A DNA stretch of 48,957 nucleotides, taken from contig JAJTDP010000010.1 in the NCBI GenBank assembly GCA_021300455.1, positions 1 through 48,957 on the forward strand, given 5' to 3'. This document shows, piece after piece, positions 17,069 through 24,852 of this stretch. This DNA comes from Sediminibacterium sp. (GTDB taxonomy: Bacteria > Bacteroidota > Bacteroidia > Chitinophagales > Chitinophagaceae). The first letter of the stretch is position 1, and each line of letters opens with the position of its first letter. The notes under the pieces were generated by a model. It did not search any database and was not told where the DNA came from. It saw only the letters and a program-made list of their open reading frames with translations. Made by a program: the position numbers and the translations under genes.

Positions 17069-17764
17069 TTAGAATATATTTTCCAATTCCTTTAAATGAG
17101 TAATGGTATGTGTTGCAGGTACAGTAGGCTGTATTTGTAAATGATTCACAAAGATGGAATCCATGCCTGCATTAATGGCCCCTTGAATATCTGCCGACTC
17201 ATTGTCTCCAATCATAATACTGGTTTCTAATTTTGCATTGGAAGCATTTAAGGCGTACTCAAAGATTTCTTTATTGGGTTTTAAGCTATTACTTGCTTCT
17301 GAAGTAATGACTTCGGTAAAGTAGTCTGCTATATTTGAGTTCTTAATTTTTTTAAATTGAACCGTTTGAAATCCATTGGTAATTAAATGCATTGTATAGT
17401 CCTTGCTTTTTAAATACTCTAAAATTTCTATGGTGTAGGGAAATAAATTCTTTTTATTAGGGAGAATGTCTAAGTAGTCGACAGACATTTCTTTCGATAA
17501 TGCTTCGTCAGCTATTTTATATTCTAGTAAACTTAAGTAAATACGCTTCCATCTTAATTCTTCTTGTTTGATATAGCCCTTGGTATACCTGTCCCATAAC
17601 CTGTGATTATGCGCACTGTACTGGCTATAAAATGCATCGAAATCATGAATGCCCTTTGCCTCTAAGTCATATTTAAGATGCAGCTCCCATAAGGTTTCTT
17701 TGGAATTTAATTCAAAGTCCCAAATAGTATGGTCGAGGTCAAAAAACAGGTCTTTATAGGGCAT
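17069..17764 (-). CDS. yjjG: HAD-family noncanonical pyrimidine nucleotidase, YjjG type
   Basis: A 231-residue haloacid-dehalogenase hydrolase that dephosphorylates nucleoside monophosphates, with a house-cleaning role against noncanonical pyrimidines in E. coli. HAD motif I is FFDLDHTIWDF (nucleophile Asp and acid/base Asp), motif II is the Thr in LITNGF, motif III the Lys in SLKPNKEIF and motif IV MIGDNESADIQGA. The helical cap lies between residues about 18 and 95. I start at ATG 17764; a TTG one codon upstream is less likely. Flanked by psd (convergent) and an SDR gene (divergent, 81 nt). Confidence 0.87.
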   Translation of the reverse strand: MPYKDLFFDLDHTIWDFELNSKETLWELHLKYDLEAKGIHDFDAFYSQYSAHNHRLWDRYTKGYIKQEELRWKRIYLSLLEYKIADEALSKEMSVDYLDILPNKKNLFPYTIEILEYLKSKDYTMHLITNGFQTVQFKKIKNSNIADYFTEVITSEASNSLKPNKEIFEYALNASNAKLETSIMIGDNESADIQGAINAGMDSIFVNHLQIQPTVPATHTITHLKELENIF

Positions 17765-17845
17765 CAATGTTTAATTGTATTGAACGAATTTACAATTTTG
17801 AACCTTATCTTTATTCTTTATTTAAATTATCTATAAATTAATTAT

Positions 17846-18544
17846 ATGCTGGTTGTTATAACAGGGGCTTCACAAGGAATTGGCTATGCAGTGGCAGAGG
17901 CTTTTGCGGCTGCAGGCCATAGTTTATGTATTTGTAGTAAAACAGCTTCTCGTTTAAAAGAGGCTACTGAAAGTTTACAGAAAACTTATCCTACAGTAAC
18001 TATACATAGTATGCAAGCCGATCTATCAAAGCAATCCGACTGCGATGCATTTGGCAATTGGTGCTTAAGTTTGGGCACACCTTCTATTTTAATTAATAAC
18101 GCAGGTTTTTTCTTACCAGGTAATTTAATGGAGGAAGCGCAAGGCGTTTTAGAAACACAAATAGCTGCTAATCTATATTCTGCTTATTATACTTCGCGTG
18201 CTATTGTTCCTGCTATGATCAAAGCAGGCAACGGACATATTTTTAATATTTGTTCTATTGCTTCTTTACATGCATATCCTCAAGGAGGTTCCTATAGTAT
18301 TAGTAAGTATGCTTTAGATGGTTTTTCAAAAAACTTAAGAGAAGAATTAAAAGATAAAGGCATTAAAGTAACAGGCGTATATCCTGGGGCTACTTATACC
18401 AATAGTTGGGCGGGCAGTGGGGTTGCGCCTGCTCGTATTATGGAAGCGCAGGATATTGCAAAGATGATTTATGCAGCGACACAATTAAGCCCTCAAGCAG
18501 TGGTGGAAGATATAGTGATGCGACCTCAGTTAGGAGATTTATAG
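17846..18544 (+). CDS. Short-chain dehydrogenase/reductase
   Basis: A 232-residue classical SDR. The cofactor motif TGASQGIGYA is at residues 6-15, with a following basic/Ser environment (CSKTASRLKE) that leans to NADP; NNAG is near residue 87, the catalytic Ser in NICSIASLHA, and YSISK provides the catalytic Tyr/Lys. The C-terminus (VYPGATYTNSWAGSG) is typical of the small 3-oxoacyl-ACP-reductase-like SDRs of unknown substrate. It stands alone between divergent yjjG and a convergent minus-strand operon and ends in an AT-rich hairpin with a T run. Confidence 0.88.
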   Translation: MLVVITGASQGIGYAVAEAFAAAGHSLCICSKTASRLKEATESLQKTYPTVTIHSMQADLSKQSDCDAFGNWCLSLGTPSILINNAGFFLPGNLMEEAQGVLETQIAANLYSAYYTSRAIVPAMIKAGNGHIFNICSIASLHAYPQGGSYSISKYALDGFSKNLREELKDKGIKVTGVYPGATYTNSWAGSGVAPARIMEAQDIAKMIYAATQLSPQAVVEDIVMRPQLGDL

Positions 18545-18567
18545 TTTAACTATAAAATCTTTTTTTT
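18538..18567 (+). terminator. AT-rich terminator hairpin after the SDR gene
   Basis: TTTATAGTT (18538-18546) pairs with AACTATAAA (18548-18556), overlapping the stop codon, and is followed by eight T residues from 18560. The stem has little GC, so strength is uncertain. Confidence 0.5.
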
Positions 18568-18595
18568 CATCTATCACTCATCTATATTATTAGTA

Positions 18596-18877
18596 CTATA
18601 GTCTTTCTGCGTCATCATCAATGCTAGTTGGCTTGGTTGAAAAACTTTCTCTTGCTTTTTTAGTAGCGGCTAGTCTTTCTATTACCACTTCTGCAATTAA
18701 TTTTCCAGCATTTTCATTAGGGTGGGCTTGTAAAATATTTTTCAGCTTCGCTTCTGAAACATCAATTCGATAAAGCATTTGTACTAATTTAGAAAAGTCT
18801 TCTTTAATCAACTCATTGATCATCGTTTCTAAATCTGGGGTACTTAATTTTTCTAGTGCCAATAAATTTATATCCAT
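18596..18877 (-). CDS. Conserved hypothetical protein, 93 residues
   Basis: I do not recognise a named family. It is an all-helical, acidic protein (METxINELIKEDFSKLVQMLYRID, LKNILQAHPNENAGKLIAEVVIERL) with no signal peptide and a polar, probably disordered tail (KPTSIDDDAERL). It starts 5 nt after the TIGR02757 stop, third in a tightly packed run of three genes, which supports that it is real and cotranscribed. Similar small helical proteins follow TIGR02757 in related genomes as far as I recall, but that would need a search. Confidence 0.7.
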   Translation of the reverse strand: MDINLLALEKLSTPDLETMINELIKEDFSKLVQMLYRIDVSEAKLKNILQAHPNENAGKLIAEVVIERLAATKKARESFSTKPTSIDDDAERL

Positions 18878-18882
18878 CTGCT

Positions 18883-19668
18883 TTAATTAAATTTTTCTAT
18901 GACACCTAGGCTAAATAAAGCGAAGTCGTACTTAACAGGGTCCTTTGCATCTAAAGTTCGACAATAATTGGTTAATTCAATAGCAGTTTGCCAATCTGTT
19001 TGGGTTCTTTTTACAATACCTAAACCTCTTGAAACCCTTGCCACATGTACATCAATGGGCATAATAAGCGCAGCAGGGCTTATGCTTTTCCATATACCAA
19101 AATCAACCCCTTGTTTATCGGTTCTCACCATCCAGCGTAAAAACATATTTAATCTTTTACAAGTAGATCCCGTCATTGGGCTAGCAATATGTTTTTTGGT
19201 TCGAGCCGGCGCTTCTTCCAAAGAGAAAAAATAATCTTGAAAATGAATTAGGGCTTTTTCTACAGCGTTTAATTCATTTTTTGAATCAATACTTCCAGTT
19301 TTAAAAAAGGCTGTTTCTAAACTTTCATTTTTACTATAATGTTGTTTAAAAAACTCAATGCAATAAAGTAAGTCGGTATCGTTAAAGGTTCGGTGAGCGA
19401 ATCCTAATAATTTTTTTAAATCAGCTTCCCCATGTCCTATACAAAAAGCATAGGGCGTATTGTCCATTCTTTCCAGTAGTTCTTTACTTTTATTAATAAT
19501 GGTGGTTCTATTGCCCCAGGCAAAAATGGCAGCAAAAAAACCAGCAATTTCAATGTCTTGCTGCTTTGTAAATAAATGAGGAATACAAATAGGGTCCTTC
19601 CCAATAAAATCAATATGGTTGTACTGCTTAACTTTTTGGTCTAATAGTGTATGAATCTCATCCTTCAT
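18883..19668 (-). CDS. TIGR02757 (DUF2400) family protein
   Basis: A 261-residue protein of the TIGR02757/DUF2400 family, function unknown, common in Bacteroidota. Characteristic segments are DPICIPHLFTKQQDIEIAGFFAAIFAWGNR near residues 25-55, FAHRTFNDTDLLY, ASPMTGSTCKRLNMFLRWMVR and MPIDVHVARVSRGLG. The last resembles the HhH-glycosylase-like helices seen in distant relatives, so nucleic-acid binding is possible but unproven. Its start codon overlaps the stop of the upstream PLP enzyme (TAATG), indicating coupled translation. Confidence 0.85.
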   Translation of the reverse strand: MKDEIHTLLDQKVKQYNHIDFIGKDPICIPHLFTKQQDIEIAGFFAAIFAWGNRTTIINKSKELLERMDNTPYAFCIGHGEADLKKLLGFAHRTFNDTDLLYCIEFFKQHYSKNESLETAFFKTGSIDSKNELNAVEKALIHFQDYFFSLEEAPARTKKHIASPMTGSTCKRLNMFLRWMVRTDKQGVDFGIWKSISPAALIMPIDVHVARVSRGLGIVKRTQTDWQTAIELTNYCRTLDAKDPVKYDFALFSLGVIEKFN

Positions 19669-20807
19669 TACCCAATGGCTTGTGCTAAATCTGCTATTAA
19701 GTCGTCTGCATCTTCAATGCCCACACTTAAGCGAATAAGTCCATCAGATAAACCATTGGTAATTCTTTGTTCACGCGGTATAGAGGCATGTGTCATACTT
19801 GCTGGATGATTAATCAAAGACTCCACACCGCCTAAACTCTCCGCTAAAGAAAATACCTTGGTGCTAGAGAGTACTTTAGTGGCAGCTGCAACACTATCGT
19901 CTTTTAATACAAAGCTCATCATACCACCGAATCCACGCATTTGTTTTTTAGCAATGGCATGGTTGTGATGGTCTGCAAAGCCACACCAGTATACTTTTCC
20001 TACTTTAGGATGCTGGCGTAAATAAGCGGCTACTTTTTCCCCATTTTCACAATGTCTTTGCATTCTTACATGCAATGTTTTAATGCCTCTTAATACTAAA
20101 AAACAATCTTGAGGGCCTGGAACGGCGCCTGTACTTTTTTGAATAAAATATAATTGATCTCTCAAGGCTTGATCATTCATCACTAAACAACCTTGAATCA
20201 CATCACTATGTCCTCCTAAATATTTAGTAGCAGAGTGCATTACAATAGTGGCACCAAAGTCTAGTGGGTTTTGTAAATAAGGAGAGGCGAATGTATTGTC
20301 TACACAAACCATGCAATTATGTTTTTTACCAATAGTAGATACTGCTTCAATATCTGTAATATTCATCAGTGGATTAGTAGGTGTTTCTAACCAAATTAAT
20401 TTAGTAGCAGGGGTCATTGCCTTTTCTACATTCGTTGCATCAGAAGTATCTACATAAATAAATTTGATACCCATTTTCTCATGTACTTTTGAAAATAACC
20501 TGAAAGAGCCTCCATACATATCATGGGCAGCCACTACTTCATCGCCTGGCACTAGTAAACGCATCACTGCATCTGTTGCTGCCACACCACTGGCAAAGGC
20601 TAATCCAAATTTTCCATTTTCAATCACCGCAAAAGCTTCTTCTAAAGCAAATCTTGTAGGGTTCTGACTTCTTGCATACTCATAGCCCTGATGCACGCCA
20701 GGAGCGGATTGCACGTAAGTTGATGTTTGGTAAATAGGTGTCATGATGGCTCCTGTACTTGGATCGGGATGTGCACCTGCGTGAATATATTTTGTAGCTA
20801 GTTTCAT
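19668..20807 (-). CDS. Cys/Met metabolism PLP enzyme (cystathionine gamma-synthase or lyase)
   Basis: A 379-residue fold-type I PLP enzyme of the Cys/Met metabolism family; the annotation could be MetB (cystathionine gamma-synthase), MetC or a gamma-lyase. Visible hallmarks: TPIYQTSTYVQ near residue 23, YEYARSQNPTRFALE with the Tyr and Arg that bind PLP phosphate from the neighbouring subunit, FASGVAATDAVMRLL, DNTFASPYLQNPL with the Asp that pairs with the pyridine N, and SATKYLGGHSDVIQG with the Schiff-base Lys. The end LSVGIEDADDLIADLAQA is typical. First gene of a three-gene minus-strand unit. With methionine synthase elsewhere in the window a MetB role in transsulfuration is reasonable, but sequence alone does not separate the options. 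Confidence 0.88.
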   Translation of the reverse strand: MKLATKYIHAGAHPDPSTGAIMTPIYQTSTYVQSAPGVHQGYEYARSQNPTRFALEEAFAVIENGKFGLAFASGVAATDAVMRLLVPGDEVVAAHDMYGGSFRLFSKVHEKMGIKFIYVDTSDATNVEKAMTPATKLIWLETPTNPLMNITDIEAVSTIGKKHNCMVCVDNTFASPYLQNPLDFGATIVMHSATKYLGGHSDVIQGCLVMNDQALRDQLYFIQKSTGAVPGPQDCFLVLRGIKTLHVRMQRHCENGEKVAAYLRQHPKVGKVYWCGFADHHNHAIAKKQMRGFGGMMSFVLKDDSVAAATKVLSSTKVFSLAESLGGVESLINHPASMTHASIPREQRITNGLSDGLIRLSVGIEDADDLIADLAQAIG

Positions 20808-20843
20808 TTGTAAATTTTAATTTTTTTTAAAAAGTATTATTTA

Positions 20844-21506
20844 TTAGGAAAGCTTATTTCCATTTTTGAACATTCTATAAGAATAGATAGTGGGTACTAA
20901 TACCATTACAACCATAGCTATAAAAAATATAACAAAAGAAGCGACTGAACTAAAGACCAAACCAGCAAAAAATTGAATGACACCTCCGTATAACCATACC
21001 TTACCTGCTATTTTATGCGTGGCATTCCAGTTGTCTACGTTTTCTAATGTCCAAGGTAATTTAAAGCCTGCAAAATAGTTTTGTTTTAATTTGGGCATAT
21101 ATACACCCAGTGCTGCAAAAGCCAATCCCATCATGGGGAACAATAATTTTTCTATTGAAATATCTTTATGTGAGGTTGTGTATAAAATGACCATGCTTAA
21201 TGCGCTTAAAAATAAAACGGTGAAAAATCCAAACTTTTGATATAAGCCATCTTCCACTTGCTCATTTCTTTTAGGGTCAATTTTTTTTATATTGGTCAAT
21301 AAGAAATAAGTAAATAAACTAGTTATTCCCATAATAGTTGGCCCTAAATAAATACTATCCTTTCCGCCAAAACCATCCGCCTCGCCCTTAATATTAAAAT
21401 GGGTAGGGATAATTTCGGGTAAACTAGGGTATAGGTAGGCAGCATATATAAATGGAATCCCAATTAATAAGAGCACATAAAAGAGCACCATTTTTTTATT
21501 ATTCAT
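20844..21506 (-). CDS. SdpI/DUF1648-type membrane protein
   Basis: A 220-residue inner-membrane protein with about six hydrophobic segments. The N-terminal DUF1648 region reads YPSLPEIIPTHFNIKGEADGFGGKDS and the C-terminal half contains the SdpI motif FAGFKLPWTLENVDNWNATHKIAGKVW. The family prototype protects Bacillus subtilis from the SdpC toxin; in Bacteroidota no toxin partner is known and none is adjacent here. Separated by 36 nt from the PLP enzyme downstream of it, and divergent from the deoxyhypusine-synthase-like gene. Confidence 0.85.
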   Translation of the reverse strand: MNNKKMVLFYVLLLIGIPFIYAAYLYPSLPEIIPTHFNIKGEADGFGGKDSIYLGPTIMGITSLFTYFLLTNIKKIDPKRNEQVEDGLYQKFGFFTVLFLSALSMVILYTTSHKDISIEKLLFPMMGLAFAALGVYMPKLKQNYFAGFKLPWTLENVDNWNATHKIAGKVWLYGGVIQFFAGLVFSSVASFVIFFIAMVVMVLVPTIYSYRMFKNGNKLS

Positions 21507-21579
21507 AAAGCCCAGTTTAGCCTTAAAGTTACTATTTATTCGGTTTTAATCAATAATACGCTATGTCCACAAAAAAATT

Positions 21580-21587
21580 TACTTTTG
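21580..21587 (+). promoter_or_regulatory. Candidate Bacteroidota -7 box (TACTTTTG) before the DHS-like gene
   Basis: TACTTTTG matches TAnnTTTG, the -7 element of the Bacteroidota housekeeping sigma factor, 16 nt before the ATG. No TTTG -33 element sits at the normal spacing, so support is partial. The leader would be only about 10 nt. Confidence 0.4.
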
Positions 21588-21603
21588 CTTCAAATCGAAA
21601 AAA

Positions 21604-22578
21604 ATGAGCAAAGGTCCAATTTCAAAATTTGTTGAGCATCATTATAGACATTTTAATGCTGCTGCCTTGGTAGACGCTGCTAAAGGCTATGAAACCCACC
21701 TTTTAGAAGGGGGTAAAATGCTAGTAAGCTTAGCGGGTGCGATGAGTACCGCTGAATTAGGTATTAGCTTGGCTGAAATGATTCGTCAAGACAAAATTGC
21801 AATTATTAGCTGTACCGGAGCCAACTTAGAGGAAGATGTAATGAACTTGGTTGCACATAGCCATTATAAGCGTGTTCCTAATTACCGCGACTTAACACCA
21901 CAGGATGAGTGGGATTTATTAGAGAATCATTACAACCGTGTAACAGATACTTGCATTCCAGAAGAGGAAGCCTTTAGAAGATTGCAAAAGCATATTGTAA
22001 AGTTTTGGAAACAAGCAGAAGCAAAAGGGGAGCGTTATTTCCCACATGAGTTTATGTATCAAGTTATTTTAAGTGGTGAGTTAGAGCAATATTATGAGAT
22101 TGATCCTAAAGACAGCTGGGTGGTAGCTGCTGCTAAAAAGAATATTCCTATTGTCGTTCCAGGATGGGAGGATAGCACAACTGGAAACATCTTTGCTAGC
22201 TATGTGATTAAAAATGAATTAAAAGCAAGTACGGTTAAAAGCGGTATCGAATATATGGTGGAACTAACAGAATGGTATAGAGCAAATAGTGGCGGAAAGG
22301 GTGTTGGATTTTTCCAAGTAGGTGGAGGTATCGCCGGTGATTTCCCAATTTGTGTAGTGCCCATGATGTATCAAGATTTAGAATGGCATGATGTGCCTTT
22401 CTGGAGTTATTTCTGTCAAATTAGTGATAGCACGACTTCTTACGGATCATACTCTGGTGCGGTTCCTAACGAAAAAATTACCTGGGGTAAATTAGATATT
22501 CATACGCCTAAGTTTATTGTAGAAAGCGATGCTACCATTGTAGTGCCGTTGATATTTGCCTACATTTTAGGTCAATAA
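21604..22578 (+). CDS. Deoxyhypusine-synthase-like enzyme
   Basis: A 324-residue NAD-dependent aminobutyl-transferase-like protein of the deoxyhypusine synthase (DHS) family. The Lys that carries the aminobutyl intermediate in eukaryotic DHS is kept (Lys296 in ITWGKLDI), as are the DHS-type segments MLVSLAGAMSTAELG, ISCTGANLEEDV, VVPGWEDSTTGN, GVGFFQVGGGIAGDFPI and SDSTTSYGSYSGA. Bacteria lack eIF5A, so this enzyme probably acts on a free polyamine (homospermidine or spermidine formation) rather than a protein. It stands alone, divergent from the SdpI-like gene and followed by several hairpins. Confidence 0.9.
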   Translation: MSKGPISKFVEHHYRHFNAAALVDAAKGYETHLLEGGKMLVSLAGAMSTAELGISLAEMIRQDKIAIISCTGANLEEDVMNLVAHSHYKRVPNYRDLTPQDEWDLLENHYNRVTDTCIPEEEAFRRLQKHIVKFWKQAEAKGERYFPHEFMYQVILSGELEQYYEIDPKDSWVVAAAKKNIPIVVPGWEDSTTGNIFASYVIKNELKASTVKSGIEYMVELTEWYRANSGGKGVGFFQVGGGIAGDFPICVVPMMYQDLEWHDVPFWSYFCQISDSTTSYGSYSGAVPNEKITWGKLDIHTPKFIVESDATIVVPLIFAYILGQ

Positions 22579-22585
22579 TTAAAAA

Positions 22586-22615
22586 GGGTCTAAAGAAAAT
22601 TTAAGACCCATCTTA
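22586..22615 (+). terminator. Weak hairpin directly after the DHS-like gene
   Basis: GGGTCT (22586-22591) pairs with AGACCC (22604-22609), 12-nt loop, followed by the T-rich ATCTTAATTTTT. A plausible first, leaky terminator 8 nt beyond the stop codon. Confidence 0.45.
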
Positions 22616-22635
22616 ATTTTTCTCTAATGATTTTT

Positions 22636-22664
22636 TCAGCGCCCCCCATAAACGAGGGCGCTGA
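22636..22664. repeat. GC-rich perfect 9-bp inverted repeat
   Basis: TCAGCGCCC (22636-22644) and GGGCGCTGA (22656-22664) with an 11-nt loop. It has a T run before, not after, on the plus strand, so it is not a classical terminator in either direction; an RNA 3'-end stabilising hairpin is possible. Confidence 0.6.
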
Positions 22665-22690
22665 TTTAATTTAAAATGATTTTTCCAATA

Positions 22691-22727
22691 AAAAGCCCCT
22701 CCGAATTCGAAGGGGCTTTTTTTATTT
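22691..22727. terminator. Strong bidirectional Rho-independent terminator
   Basis: AAAAGCCCCT (22691-22700) pairs perfectly with AGGGGCTTTT (22711-22720); the loop contains the palindrome CGAATTCG, and the T run continues to 22723. The A run on the 5' side makes it usable on the minus strand too. It separates the convergent DHS-like and M28 peptidase genes. Confidence 0.88.
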
Positions 22728-22744
22728 TCTTTCTGATCTAATTC

Positions 22745-22840
22745 TAGATTAAATAGAAATGAGAAAATATAATTTTGAGCGAACTTTGAGCTTTGCGATA
22801 GAGAGCGAAAAATTATATTTTTAAATGATTATTTAATCTA
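22745..22840. repeat. Nested inverted repeat, 96 bp, next to the peptidase stop codon
   Basis: The outer arms TAGATTAAATA (22745-22755) and TATTTAATCTA (22830-22840) are perfect complements. The inner arms AAAATATAATTTT (22764-22776) and AAAATTATATTTT (22809-22821) are also perfect complements. Between them is a 32-nt core containing GAGCG at each end. The outer right arm includes the M28 gene's stop codon. This is far more symmetry than a terminator needs; it looks like a small palindromic element or its relic. Confidence 0.7.
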
Positions 22841-24292
22841 CCTCCCGGGCATATTCAAAGGCAAATCTCTTTTTAACATATCTTCTCTTGTCGCCATTTC
22901 CCAAGCTGTTTCAAATATAATACGAACTCTTTTTTCCATTAAGTCGAAATTAATTTTTTCCACTGTGTCTGTTGGTTTATGGTAGTCTGCATGTGTTCCG
23001 TTGAAATAGAAAATAACGGGTACCCCTTTTGCAGCAAAATTGTAATGATCACTTCTGTAATAAAAACGATTAGTATCATTTGGATCGTTGAATCTTCTAT
23101 CCAATTCCATATTGTAGTTTTTATTCACCTTATCTGTGATAGGTTGTAAATCGCTGCTTAATTTATCTTCTCCAATCAAATAAACATAGTTCATAGAATC
23201 GCCCTCATAAGTTGGATCAATTCTGCCCACCATATCAATATTTAAATCAACAGATGTTTTTTCTAAAGGATACACTGGGTGCTCACTATAATATTGAGAC
23301 CCTAATAAACCTTTCTCTTCTCCCGATACATTCATAAATACAATATTACGCTTAGGGCTAAAACCTTTTTTACTTGCTTCAGCAAATGCTTGTGCAATAG
23401 CTACTACGCTTGCTGTACCTGAACCATCATCATCTGCACCGTAATAAATGACTCCGTTCTTAATACCTTCATGGTCGTAGTGGCTAGTTACAAACATATA
23501 TTCATCTGTCTTTTCTTTACTAGGTAATACGGCCATTACATCGGCACTAGGTATTTCGCTACTACTATGCTCAGCAGTCCAATCGATAGTAGTGGTGTAG
23601 ACACCTTTAGGTACATCGGCTAATTCTTGGTCCGAATAATCTTTACTGCCTCCTAATAAACGACTACCTATACTTTTAGAAACTGTCATACTTACAAAGT
23701 TGCTAGCGGTACTTGGTTTTAAACTTAATCTCCCATTTAAATTACTAGGGGAACTTGGATTGCTACTTGCAATGATAATGATTCCTAAGGCGCCTAATTT
23801 TTGGGCTGCCATAATTTTATAAATACTTCTTTCCTTACTTTCTGTAGCAACCAATAATTTTCCTTTTACATCGGCTGTTGATTTATCATTGAAATCATTA
23901 CCTACAAATATAATAGCATTGGTGTTCAAAGCTTTTTGAGGTACAGAAGAAGCACTCACCCAATAGTCTTTATCTAAAGTATAGACTTCGCCATTCACTT
24001 TTAAAGTAGAGCTAAGCACTTTATCTTGATATAATGTAAAGGGTAATGAATAAGAACCATTGTTACCTGGCTTTAATTTGAATTTCTTGTATTGGCTTGT
24101 TAAATAAGCAGCCGCCTTTCTTTCACCTTCCGTACCAGTTTCTCTTCCTTGCATTTCTGCACTGGCAATAATACTTAAGTGCTCCTTCAATCCAGCTGCA
24201 GTAATTGCTTTTGCTGCAGTGTTGGCATCAATGCCTTGTGCTGCAGCCAAAACTGTGACAAAGCTTAAAAATAGAACGAGTAGTTTACGCAT
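22838..24292 (-). CDS. Secreted M28-family zinc aminopeptidase with PA domain
   Basis: A 484-residue exported metallopeptidase. Residues 1-18 are a Sec signal peptide (cleavage near AAAQG), residues about 120-220 a protease-associated insert (IIFVGNDFNDKS, GKLLVATESKERS, GALGIIIIAS), and the catalytic M28 domain follows with the zinc ligands in SHYDHEGI (His), YYGADDDGSG (bridging Asp), SGEEKGLLGS (catalytic Glu-Glu), IDMVGRID (Asp) and GTHADYHKPTDT (His). It probably cleaves N-terminal residues from peptides in the periplasm or outside. Followed by rpiB upstream at 18 nt and last in a long minus-strand run. Confidence 0.9.
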   Translation of the reverse strand: MRKLLVLFLSFVTVLAAAQGIDANTAAKAITAAGLKEHLSIIASAEMQGRETGTEGERKAAAYLTSQYKKFKLKPGNNGSYSLPFTLYQDKVLSSTLKVNGEVYTLDKDYWVSASSVPQKALNTNAIIFVGNDFNDKSTADVKGKLLVATESKERSIYKIMAAQKLGALGIIIIASSNPSSPSNLNGRLSLKPSTASNFVSMTVSKSIGSRLLGGSKDYSDQELADVPKGVYTTTIDWTAEHSSSEIPSADVMAVLPSKEKTDEYMFVTSHYDHEGIKNGVIYYGADDDGSGTASVVAIAQAFAEASKKGFSPKRNIVFMNVSGEEKGLLGSQYYSEHPVYPLEKTSVDLNIDMVGRIDPTYEGDSMNYVYLIGEDKLSSDLQPITDKVNKNYNMELDRRFNDPNDTNRFYYRSDHYNFAAKGVPVIFYFNGTHADYHKPTDTVEKINFDLMEKRVRIIFETAWEMATREDMLKRDLPLNMPGR

Positions 24293-24310
24293 TTTTTTAT
24301 TTTTAAATTA

Positions 24311-24763
24311 TTAACATGAAATTTTTTGAACTCTATTTTGATGTCTACCCCCTTCGAAGGCAGTATTCATAAATTTTTCTATCATTTCTTTAGCAAGCTC
24401 AATACTTACATAACGCGCAGGAATACAAATTATATTCGCATCATTGTGTAAACGGGTTAATTCGGCTACATCGGTCTGCCAACATAAACCAGCTCTAATG
24501 CCTGCATGCTTATTGGCTGTCATAGCCACACCATTGGCGCTACCACAAAATAGAATACCAAATGCAGCTTCTCCCGTTTCAACACTAGTAGCTGTGGGAT
24601 GAGCGAAGTCGGGGTAATCTACAGAATCCGAAGTATACGTACCAAAGTCCTTGGTGGTATATCCTTTTTCTTGCAACCAGGCATTGATGGTGTTTTTAAA
24701 ATCAACACCTGCATGGTCGCCACCTAAGGCAATAGGTTTATTAGCATCAAAAACAAATGACAT
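24311..24763 (-). CDS. rpiB: Ribose 5-phosphate isomerase B
   Basis: Interconverts ribose 5-phosphate and ribulose 5-phosphate in the pentose phosphate pathway. The 150-residue size is normal for the RpiB/LacAB family. GGDHAGVDFK near residues 14-23 and the catalytic Cys in FCGSANGVAMTANKHAGIRAG are present; the second motif is HNDANIICIPAR. The usual CGTGxG is CGSANG here, a variant I believe is normal in Bacteroidota. The protein is cytoplasmic. It lies between tatC and the M28 peptidase gene with short gaps, probably in one transcription unit. Confidence 0.92.
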   Translation of the reverse strand: MSFVFDANKPIALGGDHAGVDFKNTINAWLQEKGYTTKDFGTYTSDSVDYPDFAHPTATSVETGEAAFGILFCGSANGVAMTANKHAGIRAGLCWQTDVAELTRLHNDANIICIPARYVSIELAKEMIEKFMNTAFEGGRHQNRVQKISC

Positions 24764-24852
24764 AGTTTATTTTTTAAAGGTATAGAATAGATACAATTAA
24801 CATATTGCAATTATATTTTTTCCTAATTTAAGTTTTCTATTTAATCTCTACT

